The translations under genes and the position numbers were made by a program. From JAWLHK01 sp041690355 [NCBI: bacterium] (GTDB taxonomy: Bacteria; J088; JAWLBW01), in assembly GCA_041690355.1 (NCBI GenBank), contig JAWLHK010000009.1:108108-172107 (forward strand): DNA of 64,000 nt, given 5' to 3'. Below are positions 17,303 to 24,065 of the stretch, piece after piece (position 1 is the stretch's first letter; each line of letters begins with the position of its first letter). Below the pieces are notes generated by a model. It ran no database searches, was not told the origin of the DNA, and worked only from the letters and a program-made list of their open reading frames with translations.

Positions 17303-17470
17303 TTACTCTTCGCTCATGCGCTTGCCGCGCTCGATGAGTTCGGCAACCTTGCGGCCACCCTTGCGGCCGATTTCTTCGAAGTGCTCGTGGCTGTACTTGC
17401 TGGCGACGGTTTCGCCGCCCTTGCGACCAGCTTCCTGAACCGTCATGGCTCCTTTGCTAGACTTCGCCAT
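17303..17470 (-). CDS. KGG-motif hydrophilin (stress protein), copy 1
   Basis: A 55-residue, highly hydrophilic protein rich in Gly, Lys and Glu. It carries two copies of the roughly 20-residue KGG repeat (EAGRKGGETVASKY and EIGRKGGRKVAELI), the 'stress-induced bacterial acidophilic repeat' also seen in GsiB and related to plant group-1 LEA proteins. Such proteins are thought to protect against desiccation or osmotic stress. A strong AGAAGGAG ribosome-binding site precedes the ATG at 17470. It is the last of three tandem genes, with a terminator directly after it. Confidence 0.88.
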   Translation of the reverse strand: MAKSSKGAMTVQEAGRKGGETVASKYSHEHFEEIGRKGGRKVAELIERGKRMSEE

Positions 17471-17543
17471 TTCTGTCTCCTTCTGGTTGTCTCCCGTTCA
17501 CAGTCCGGCCGCGGCTTGCGCCCCGGCCGCTTCTGGGCATTTT

Positions 17544-17750
17544 TTACTTGGCGCTCGCGCGCTTGCCCCGTTCAATAAGCTCGGCGACCTTGCGACCGCC
17601 CTTGCGGCCGATTTCTTCAAAGTGTTCGTGGCCGTACTTCTGGGCAACGATGCGGCCGCCCTTGACGCCCCCGCGGCGTCCCGCTTCGGCCACCGTCATC
17701 TGCCCCTTGCTTTCGGTCGTCGTTGTCGTCGTTCGCGTCGACTTCGCCAT
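17544..17750 (-). CDS. KGG-motif hydrophilin (stress protein), copy 2
   Basis: A 68-residue relative of the neighbouring KGG proteins, with EAGRRGGVKGGRIVAQKYG and a second repeat HEHFEEIGRKGGRKVAELIE that is almost identical in all three copies. It begins with an unusual Thr-rich stretch, TRTTTTTTE, after MAKS. The ATG at 17750 is set by a GGAGG about six bases upstream; an ATG at 17774 lacks such a site. It probably protects macromolecules under stress, by family analogy. Confidence 0.88.
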   Translation of the reverse strand: MAKSTRTTTTTTESKGQMTVAEAGRRGGVKGGRIVAQKYGHEHFEEIGRKGGRKVAELIERGKRASAK

Positions 17751-17780
17751 AGCATCCCTCCAGTTCACATTCACAGTTGA

Positions 17781-18002
17781 TTAGCGCGAAGACTGCTTGC
17801 CCTTCTCAATGAGATCGGCAACCTTTCTCCCGCCTTTGCGGCCGATTTCCTCGAAATGCTCATGACCATATTTTCCGGCGACCGATTCGCCACCCTTCTG
17901 GCCGATCTTTTCGTAGAAATCCGGTCCGTACTTCTCGGAGACGGTCTCGCCACCCTTGCGGCCTGCTTCTCCGACCGTCATCTTGCCTTTGTTCTCAGCC
18001 AT
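17781..18002 (-). CDS. KGG-motif hydrophilin (stress protein), copy 3 with an extra repeat
   Basis: The longest of the trio at 73 residues, with three KGG repeats: EAGRKGGETVSEKYG, KIGQKGGESVAGKYG and EIGRKGGRKVADLIE. It is charged throughout and has no membrane segment. The ATG at 18002 follows AGGAGG by eight bases, which fixes the start. It is the promoter-proximal gene of the cluster. No clear sigma factor site is visible upstream, so how stress would induce it is unknown. Confidence 0.88.
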   Translation of the reverse strand: MAENKGKMTVGEAGRKGGETVSEKYGPDFYEKIGQKGGESVAGKYGHEHFEEIGRKGGRKVADLIEKGKQSSR

Positions 18003-18494
18003 GGGACCAACCTCCTGCCACGGATCTAAGCATCTCCCCGAATTCCCGACCAGCATGGGCCCCCGCCCAGCGGGCTCTCACGGGATCTGCCATCCGGCGT
18101 CGCGCGTCATACCGCATCCGCGTTTCGTCGGCCCGACGACTCATGTCGGCTGACGCCTCCCCGTGTTTCTCGTTCATGCTCATCCCGGCCATTCATCCTA
18201 CTTTCTTTCACTCTGCGCCATCGGACCGCGGATTGCGTTCGCGACCCCCCGCACGGCGCGGCCCGTCTTGCCGGGAGCCCGCACAGTGAGCCCTGATCCC
18301 TTAGACAACGGTTTGAAAAAATGGTTCCCGGCAAGTGCGCAGGTTGGTGCGACCGCTGGAATTCCCGGAGCGAAAAGGATCCCGGTGAAACGGGTGTAGA
18401 AGAAGTCAACCCCGCCGGACGCACGCATCCGCATCCCCCTTGCCAGCCAGAGCGAAACGGATGGGGGCAGAGAACAGAACGCGGCGGACGGGAA
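18003..18494. other. 492-bp stretch without a confident gene
   Basis: This space between tatD and the KGG cluster contains only short open frames. On the minus strand one runs 18192 to 17995 (65 codons, hydrophilic) and overlaps the KGG copy 3 start and ribosome-binding site. Another runs 18434 to 18198 (78 codons). Neither resembles a known family. A CCCG/CGGG hairpin is near 18383-18396. The region probably holds the KGG promoter and a 5' leader, but I cannot point to its boxes. Confidence 0.5.
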
Positions 18495-19304
18495 TCAGAT
18501 CCGGACGTCGGGAGAGAGGCCGAAGAGACCGCGCGCGTTACGCGTCGTGGCGGCCGCGAGGCGGGCAGGCTCGACACCGCGCTCGCCGGCGATGTGCTCG
18601 AGCACGTAGCGAACCCAGGCCGGCTCGTTGCGTTTGCCGCGATAGGGCACTGGGGTCAGAAACGGGCTGTCGGTCTCGACCAGCAGCCTGTCTTCGGGAA
18701 TCATGCGCGCGCTCGCCTGCACGTTCGTGGCGTTCTTGAAGGTCACGATACCCGGAATGGAAAGAAAGAAACCGAGCGCCAGAAACCGTTCGGCATCTTC
18801 GGGGAGTCCCGTGAACGAGTGGATGACGCCGCGAAGCGCACCCCCGCCCTCTTCGCGCAGGATCCGCTCGGTGTCTTCATGCGCGTCGCGATTGTGAATG
18901 ACGACGGGCAGGCCGAGACGCAGGGCGAGCCGGATCATGCGCCGGAAGGTCTGCTGCTGAACCTCGGGGTCGGAATTCTTGTAGTAATAGTCGAGGCCGA
19001 TTTCGCCCACGGCGACGACATGCTCGTCGGCAGCCATTTCGACGAGCTGCGCCTCGATGGCCTCGGACCATTGGTCAGCCTCGTGCGGGTGCAAGCCGAC
19101 CGTGCTGAAGACGCCCCGGTGGGCGCGGGCCACCGCCAGTGATTGCGCGTTGCTCTCGAACCCGTAGCCCGAGCCGATGTTCACCACCTGCACGACGCCG
19201 TTTTCGCGGCAGCGTTCGAGGCAGGCCTCCCGATCGGCGTCGTACTTGGCGTCGTTCAGGTGGGCGTGAGTATCAATGATTTCGGGGCGAGCGTCGGCAG
19301 GCAT
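18495..19304 (-). CDS. tatD: TatD-family metal-dependent DNase
   Basis: A TIM-barrel metal-dependent hydrolase with 3'-5' exonuclease activity on DNA and RNA in characterised members. The motifs run in order: DTHAHLNDAKYD, TVGLHPHEAD, GEIGLDYYY, VIHNRDAHEDT, GVIHSFTG and the final VETDSPFLTPVPYRGKRN. At 269 residues it has the normal length, and the ATG at 19304 gives the expected N-terminus. It is followed by a DUF3108 gene upstream on the same strand, with a short dispersed repeat between them. Confidence 0.95.
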   Translation of the reverse strand: MPADARPEIIDTHAHLNDAKYDADREACLERCRENGVVQVVNIGSGYGFESNAQSLAVARAHRGVFSTVGLHPHEADQWSEAIEAQLVEMAADEHVVAVGEIGLDYYYKNSDPEVQQQTFRRMIRLALRLGLPVVIHNRDAHEDTERILREEGGGALRGVIHSFTGLPEDAERFLALGFFLSIPGIVTFKNATNVQASARMIPEDRLLVETDSPFLTPVPYRGKRNEPAWVRYVLEHIAGERGVEPARLAAATTRNARGLFGLSPDVRI

Positions 19305-19342
19305 CCCGACATTTTACCCGCGCCGCGCCCCCGAGGCCACCG

Positions 19343-19367
19343 CACTCGTCACTCGCCACTCGTCACT
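19343..19367 (+). repeat. Dispersed 25-bp repeat, copy 1
   Basis: A 25-base sequence built from TCACTCG-like units lies between the DUF3108 gene (it covers its stop codon) and tatD. The reverse complement occurs at 22489-22513 with one mismatch. Both copies sit at the 3' ends of genes. Confidence 0.7.
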
Positions 19368-20196
19368 TCTTTACGAGTGGCTTGCCGGGCTCATAGGCGA
19401 CCAGTTCGCCATAGACCTTGCCGATGACGACGCCCGACTCGATGCGCAGCGGCACGTGGGCGGGGTCTTTCGAAACCCAGAGGATCGGATCCTTCAGCTT
19501 GCGCTTGCGATCCTCTTCGGGATAGGTCAGATTCTCGGTCGACGGGCGGATGCGCCAGGCGTCGAAGGTTCCGGCGCGCACACGGACCTTCTCGCTCCCC
19601 TCGACCACGAAGGTGACGCGGAAATAGGAGCGTCCGTCATAAACGCGGTACCGGTAGGTTCCCCCGTCTTCGAGCGGCATGCTGCGCGCCAGATAGGCCA
19701 TCGAGATCGGGTCCCAGGCCGCCTCGCGCTCGACGTCGACCTTGACCTGGTGCGTTCCGTGCCGGCGCCGCCCTTCGAAGCGCGCGCCGTCGGAGAGCAG
19801 CATCGTCTCGCGCTCGGTACCCTTCTCGACCATGCTGCGCCGGTAGAGGCGCGGCTCGAGCGTCTCGGCGTCGATGACCGAGTCGAAGGTGTCGCGCAGC
19901 GAATAGATGAGGCGCAGCTCGGGGCGGCTTTCGATGAGCCCCCGGTAGCGGTAATGACGCCGCCCGCGGATCTCCTCTTCCGAGGTGTGCATGACCATCG
20001 TCCCGGCCGGCAGCCCGTTCCAGCCGAACTCCATGCGCAGCGTCTCGCCGGCTCCGAAGGCCAGCGTCCGGATCTCGGCGACCGGATCAATCAGCGCCTG
20101 CAGCCGCGCCGGTACCGAAGCCTGTACGACGTCCTCCCCGCGGGCAACTACCGCCAGCGCAAGCGCCGCGAGGCCCACCATCACCCTGTACGACAT
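19363..20196 (-). CDS. DUF3108 domain-containing exported protein
   Basis: A 277-residue protein with a signal peptide (MSYRVMVGLAALALAVVARG) and one DUF3108 domain. Recognisable parts are FGWNGLPAGTMVM, RYRGLIESRPELRLIYSLRDTFDSVID, and the closing LWVSKDPAHVPLRIES with a typical C-terminal strand. DUF3108 proteins are periplasmic or outer-membrane-associated beta-rich proteins of unknown function. It lies 11 bases after the stop of the aminopeptidase-like gene, so they are co-transcribed. Confidence 0.88.
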   Translation of the reverse strand: MSYRVMVGLAALALAVVARGEDVVQASVPARLQALIDPVAEIRTLAFGAGETLRMEFGWNGLPAGTMVMHTSEEEIRGRRHYRYRGLIESRPELRLIYSLRDTFDSVIDAETLEPRLYRRSMVEKGTERETMLLSDGARFEGRRRHGTHQVKVDVEREAAWDPISMAYLARSMPLEDGGTYRYRVYDGRSYFRVTFVVEGSEKVRVRAGTFDAWRIRPSTENLTYPEEDRKRKLKDPILWVSKDPAHVPLRIESGVVIGKVYGELVAYEPGKPLVKK

Positions 20197-20207
20197 AGTT
20201 CTCCGAT

Positions 20208-21281
20208 CTATGGCTGTTCAGACTCGGGGCGCGCCGCGAGATCGACGGCGCCCGCTTCGCGAACCAGGCGTTCGCGCGGGTCCCCTTCGGACCAGGTTTT
20301 CAGATAGCGCACGAAGTCGCGCAAGGGTTCGCCGCGCTTTCGGAAAAGCCGGTCGAAGTACGCGAGGTCTCCGTAATAGGCACTGCGCGCCAGCAGCGAC
20401 GCATTGTTCCACTCGCCTTCGATGAAGCGCGCGTATCTGCCGGGCCGGTTGAACCGGGCGAGTTCCCGGCGAAAGCGATTCTTCTCAGCGGCCAGCCACT
20501 CGGCCTTCGCCCGCAATTTCTCTTCGCGGGAAACGGGCCGGGCGTAAATCTCGCGCAGCCCGTCGAGCACCTCGCCGATAAACCGTGAAAAGCGCTGTTC
20601 GTCTTCTGCATCCCCCTCAGCCTGGCGCACCGAGGCCGAACCGGGCCCGAACTGCGCCGCCAGAAACGCCACCGCCCCCTTGTGGCCGACGAAGGTGGCG
20701 GCCGTCTCGTTGAAATTCGTGTGGTCGGGAAAGTACAGGGTCGCGTGCGTCATCTCGTGCAGCACGGTCTCGATGAGATCGGCGTCGGACATCCCGAGCA
20801 TGGACGACAGGATCGGATCCTCGAACCAGCCGAGCGTACTGAAGGCGCTTGCCGGCCGCAGAAACACATCGAAACCCTCGGCCGCCAGGGCATCGCGCTC
20901 ACGCGCGGCGCGGTGCTCGCTGAAGAACCCCTTGTATGGCACCGAGCCGACGATGGGAAAACGCCACCGGTACGGGTCGAGCGAATCGGGCGGGGCCGCC
21001 GACAGCACGAGCGTTGCGTACGGCCGGTCGAGCTGGACGAAGGTGTCATAGGTGTGCCCCCCGCCCAGCCCCAGCTGTTCGACCCCGAAGGCCTTGACCA
21101 CCGGCACGAGGGCCAGCTGACGCCGCTCTTCTTCGGGGAGCCGCGCATCGGCGATGGCGTCGGCCAGCGGCCGGCGTGACAGCAGGATGTCGAGCTGGCC
21201 CATGCTGACGTGCCAGAGATACCCGGTGCTGCCGCACGCCGTCTGCCCAAGCAGGAAAACAAGCAGGAGGATACGCCGCAT
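20208..21281 (-). CDS. Putative zinc aminopeptidase (PF10023-like), exported
   Basis: A 357-residue protein with an N-terminal hydrophobic signal ending in GQTACGSTG, possibly a weak lipobox with Cys16. The zinc-metallopeptidase motif HEMTH lies at 175-179, and Glu192 in NFNETAATF fits the third ligand of a gluzincin. GYLWHVSMGQLDILLSRRPL near the start is typical of the 'putative aminopeptidase' family of proteobacteria. It is therefore likely an envelope peptidase, with substrate unknown. It is first in an operon with the DUF3108 gene. Confidence 0.88.
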   Translation of the reverse strand: MRRILLLVFLLGQTACGSTGYLWHVSMGQLDILLSRRPLADAIADARLPEEERRQLALVPVVKAFGVEQLGLGGGHTYDTFVQLDRPYATLVLSAAPPDSLDPYRWRFPIVGSVPYKGFFSEHRAARERDALAAEGFDVFLRPASAFSTLGWFEDPILSSMLGMSDADLIETVLHEMTHATLYFPDHTNFNETAATFVGHKGAVAFLAAQFGPGSASVRQAEGDAEDEQRFSRFIGEVLDGLREIYARPVSREEKLRAKAEWLAAEKNRFRRELARFNRPGRYARFIEGEWNNASLLARSAYYGDLAYFDRLFRKRGEPLRDFVRYLKTWSEGDPRERLVREAGAVDLAARPESEQP

Positions 21282-21467
21282 AGGCCAACATCAAAACAGA
21301 CCCGCATCGCCGCCGCAAGTTTGCCGGGCGATACGAAAACCCGCCGGAGCCCCCGGATACAGGGGACTCTGCCGCCCCGGGGCCGAATTCGCGGGCCGAC
21401 GAACCGTGGACGGCGGGCACCGTCTGTGCTAGCGTGATCGCCGAACGGATCGTCTCCTGGAGCGCTC

Positions 21468-22484
21468 ATGATGGACCTGCGTACCCAAACGGAACTCACG
21501 CTGTGGCAGCCCGGAAGTCATCGCCGCAAGGGGCACCTCGAAAGCTATTTCCTGCGCCTGAACGACCCGGGGCAGAACCTGGCCCTGTGGCTCAAGTGGA
21601 CCGTCTACGCGCCCATCGGCCCCGAAGACCGTACCGTGGTCGAAACCTGGGGGATCTTTTTTGACGGGGCCGACGCCTCACGTTCGAAGGGATGGAAAGA
21701 GGTGGCCCCCATCGAAGGGGCCGAGTTCGCACGCGATCGGTTTCACGTGCGCTTCGGCCCGTCGGTGCTCGAAGAGGGGCATACGACCGGCCTGCTCAAG
21801 GGCGAAGCCGGGACGCTGACCTGGGACCTGTCGTTCACGCCGGGCGAAGAGCCGCTCATCCCCTTTCCCATGCCGTGGATGTACACCGGCAAATTCCCCA
21901 AATCGAAGACCAAGACGCCACATCCCGCTTCGCGCTTCAGCGGCACCTTCACCATTGACGATCGCACCTATACGGTTTCGAACGTGCCGGGCATGCAGGG
22001 GCACAACTGGGGCACCGAGCACTCCTATCTTTACTCCTGGGGACACTGCAGCGCCTTCGAGGACCACGGCGACGACACGTGGTTCGAAGGATTCTCGTCG
22101 CGGCTCAAGATCGGCCCGTGGGTCACGCCGTACCTGAGCATGGGGTTTCTTTCGCTGCGGGGCGAGCGGTACGCCTTCAACTCCGTCGGCAGCCTGCTCC
22201 GGTCAGAGGTCGAGTCGGGCACGACCTGGTGGAACTTCACGATTCCCGGTCGCGACCACTCGCTTCGCGGTCGCGTTCAGGCGCCGAAAGAGCGTTTCCT
22301 GGGCCTCCACTACTACAATCCCGACGGGGCCGTGCGATACTGCCTGAACAGCAAGATGGCCGACGGGCAGATTGAGCTGCTCGACCGCAGCGGCGCCGTG
22401 CTGGCCACCCTCGTGAGCAAGGGTACCTTTGCGCTGGAGAATCTGGTGCACGACCCGAGCCACGGGGTGCGCATGGTCGCGTGA
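21468..22484 (+). CDS. CrtC/AttH/tocopherol-cyclase-like lipocalin-type protein
   Basis: A 338-residue soluble protein without signal peptide. HNWGTEHSYLYSWGHC, near residues 183-198, resembles the core of tocopherol cyclases and carotenoid hydratase-like (CrtC/AttH) proteins, which bind hydrophobic substrates in a beta-barrel. FTIDDRTYTVSNVPGMQG precedes it. A GGAG before the ATG at 21468 fixes the start. No carotenoid or quinone genes are nearby, so the substrate is unknown. It stands between a divergent peptidase operon and the leuA leader. Confidence 0.72.
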   Translation: MMDLRTQTELTLWQPGSHRRKGHLESYFLRLNDPGQNLALWLKWTVYAPIGPEDRTVVETWGIFFDGADASRSKGWKEVAPIEGAEFARDRFHVRFGPSVLEEGHTTGLLKGEAGTLTWDLSFTPGEEPLIPFPMPWMYTGKFPKSKTKTPHPASRFSGTFTIDDRTYTVSNVPGMQGHNWGTEHSYLYSWGHCSAFEDHGDDTWFEGFSSRLKIGPWVTPYLSMGFLSLRGERYAFNSVGSLLRSEVESGTTWWNFTIPGRDHSLRGRVQAPKERFLGLHYYNPDGAVRYCLNSKMADGQIELLDRSGAVLATLVSKGTFALENLVHDPSHGVRMVA

Positions 22485-22488
22485 ATCC

Positions 22489-22513
22489 AGTGACGAGTAG
22501 CGAGTGACGAGTG
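22489..22513 (-). repeat. Dispersed 25-bp repeat, copy 2 (inverted)
   Basis: The reverse complement of the copy at 19343-19367, with one mismatch, placed five bases after the stop of the CrtC-like gene. It falls just before the leuA promoter region and does not look coding. Confidence 0.7.
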
Positions 22514-22567
22514 ACGAATGTCACCCGTTCGAGCCGGGCTGACGGAACAAAGAACCGCCTCTGGCGC

Positions 22568-22596
22568 TTGACGCGCTTTGCTCTGCGGGCTACCCT
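22568..22596 (+). promoter_or_regulatory. Candidate leuA operon promoter
   Basis: TTGACG (22568-22573), a 17-base spacer, and TACCCT (22591-22596). The -35 box is good and the -10 is weak. The predicted start point, near 22603, would leave only about 15 bases before the leader peptide ATG, as is common for attenuator leaders. Confidence 0.5.
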
Positions 22597-22618
22597 GAGA
22601 TCGACTCAGGAGGGTTCC

Positions 22619-22699
22619 ATGTTCAACCGCAGCCACATTCCCGCGACCACCTTCGCCTCGCTGCCGGCGTTCCTCCTCCTCCTTAGCCGCCCCTGGTAA
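22619..22699 (+). CDS. leuL: leuA leader peptide with four consecutive Leu codons
   Basis: A 26-codon open frame preceded by a perfect AGGAGG (22608-22613). Codons at 22673-22684 are CTC CTC CTC CTT, giving LLLL, followed by SRPW and TAA. A run of regulatory codons in a short, well-translated leader just upstream of the matching biosynthetic gene is the hallmark of ribosome-mediated attenuation; Escherichia coli leuL also has four Leu codons in a row. Leucine starvation would stall the ribosome here. The peptide itself is not expected to have a function. Confidence 0.75.
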   Translation: MFNRSHIPATTFASLPAFLLLLSRPW

Positions 22700-22717
22700 C
22701 AGGCGCTTCCGGCGGCT
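22685..22717 (+). promoter_or_regulatory. Leader hairpin abutting the Leu codons (attenuator 1:2-type stem)
   Basis: AGCCGCC (22685-22691) pairs with GGCGGCT (22711-22717), and inside it CCTG (22692-22695) pairs with CAGG (22700-22703) around GTAA. The stem begins on the base after the last Leu codon, so a stalled ribosome would open it. The freed CGGCGG (22710-22715) could pair with CCGCCG (22815-22820). A hairpin at 22761-22781 and another near 22800-22830 follow, with a U-rich stretch at 22844-22853. Which one terminates transcription is not clear. Confidence 0.55.
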
Positions 22718-22877
22718 TCGGACTCTCGATTCCCTTCCGAACAATCAGTCGACCGTGAAGCAGGCGCGCCGCGCGCACCTGTGACCAGGGGCTCCCCAAG
22801 CGGAAACGATGCACCCGCCGTGCTTTCGCGCGGCCGACGTCCGTCTTTCTTTCCCCATTTCTGCTGAGGAGATTTCC

Positions 22878-24020
22878 GTGGAACACCACGTGACCATTTT
22901 CGATACCACCCTGCGCGACGGCGAACAGAGCCCCGGCGCGGGCATGACCCCGTCCGACAAGATCCGTTTCGCCCGCCAGCTCGCCCGGCTCGGCGTCGAC
23001 GTCATCGAGGCCGGTTTTCCGGCGGCCAGCCCGGGAGATTTCGCGGCCGTGCACGCCATCGCCACCGAGATACGCTCGGCGACGGTCTGCGCCCTCGCGC
23101 GCATGGCCGATACCGACATCGATCGCGCCATCGCCGCCGTGCGGCCGGCCGCCCGTCCGCGGATTCACGTCTTCATCGCCACGAGCGACCTGCACCTGGC
23201 AGCCAAGCTGCGCATGGAGCGTGACGTGGTGCTGGCTCGCATCGATGCGGGGGTCCGGCGCGCGAAGGCTTCGGGCGCCGAGGTGGAGTTCAGCGCCGAG
23301 GACGCCACCCGCTCCGATCGCGCGTTTCTCGCGGAGGCCTACGCGACGGCCATCGCCGCCGGCGCCGACGTGCTGAACGTGCCCGACACCGTCGGATACG
23401 CCATGCCCGAAGACATGGCTGCTCTGATAACGTACCTGCGGACGACCGTACCGGGCATGGCAGAACGGATCGTCTCCGTCCACTGCCACGATGACCTGGG
23501 GATGGCGGTCGCGAACAGCCTGGCCGCCGTGCGCGCCGGGGCCCGGCAGGTCGAGTGCGCCGTGAACGGCATCGGCGAACGGGCCGGAAATGCGGCGCTG
23601 GAAGAGATCGTCATGGCCATGCGCGCCCGGCCCGACGCGTGTCCGTGGAGTACGCGCATCCAGAGTACGGAGCTGATGGCTGCCAGCCGCCTGCTGACGG
23701 AGATCACCGGCCTCATGGTGCCTCCAAACAAGGCGGTCGTCGGCGCCAACGCCTTCGCGCATGCATCCGGCGTACACCAGGACGGCGTCGTCAAGAATCG
23801 GGCGACCTACGAAATACTCGATCCGGCGGCCGTCGGCCTGACGTCGAACAGCCTCGTTCTGAGCAAGCACAGCGGCCGCAACGCCCTGCGCGCACGGCTG
23901 CGCGCGCTGGGGGTCGACGTGCGCGAAGAACGCTTCGAAGCGCTGTTCTCGGAGTTCAAGCGCGTGGCCGATCGGCATCCCGTCATCGATGACGCAATCC
24001 TGCGCACGCTGGCCGTCTGA
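22878..24020 (+). CDS. leuA: 2-isopropylmalate synthase, short form without regulatory domain
   Basis: Condenses acetyl-CoA with 2-ketoisovalerate, the first step of leucine synthesis. Motifs include FDTTLRDGEQSPGAGM, SAEDATRSDRAFL, HCHDDLGMAVANSL, NGIGERAGNAALEE and HASGVHQDGVVKNRATYEILDP. The GTG start at 22878 follows GAGGAG by about five bases. The protein ends at 380 residues after the KHSGRNAL segment, so the C-terminal leucine-binding domain of ordinary LeuA is missing. Homocitrate synthase (NifV-like) has a similar length, but the Leu-rich leader upstream favours leucine synthesis. Loss of feedback inhibition might be offset by attenuation; that is an inference. Confidence 0.88.
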   Translation: MEHHVTIFDTTLRDGEQSPGAGMTPSDKIRFARQLARLGVDVIEAGFPAASPGDFAAVHAIATEIRSATVCALARMADTDIDRAIAAVRPAARPRIHVFIATSDLHLAAKLRMERDVVLARIDAGVRRAKASGAEVEFSAEDATRSDRAFLAEAYATAIAAGADVLNVPDTVGYAMPEDMAALITYLRTTVPGMAERIVSVHCHDDLGMAVANSLAAVRAGARQVECAVNGIGERAGNAALEEIVMAMRARPDACPWSTRIQSTELMAASRLLTEITGLMVPPNKAVVGANAFAHASGVHQDGVVKNRATYEILDPAAVGLTSNSLVLSKHSGRNALRARLRALGVDVREERFEALFSEFKRVADRHPVIDDAILRTLAV

Positions 24021-24026
24021 GGGGCT

Positions 24027-24058
24027 CCGGGTCCCTCTCCACCCGGAGAGGGACCCGG
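24027..24058. terminator. Strong hairpin between convergent genes
   Basis: A perfect 14-bp stem (24027-24040 with 24045-24058) has a 4-base loop. It lies between leuA and the giant lipoprotein gene, whose 3' ends face each other. There is no T-run on either side, so it is a likely bidirectional terminator or mRNA-end stabiliser rather than a classic intrinsic terminator. Confidence 0.65.
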
Positions 24059-24065
24059 CGCCGAC

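Noticed and set aside
17995-18192. A 65-codon minus-strand frame upstream of KGG copy 3
   Set aside because: It overlaps the start and ribosome-binding site of the KGG gene and has only a weak, poorly spaced Shine-Dalgarno. Kept as an open question rather than a gene.
22524-22538. CCCGTTCGAGCCGGG, resembling a tRNA T-arm
   Set aside because: No matching D-arm, anticodon arm or acceptor stem lies at the needed distance upstream.
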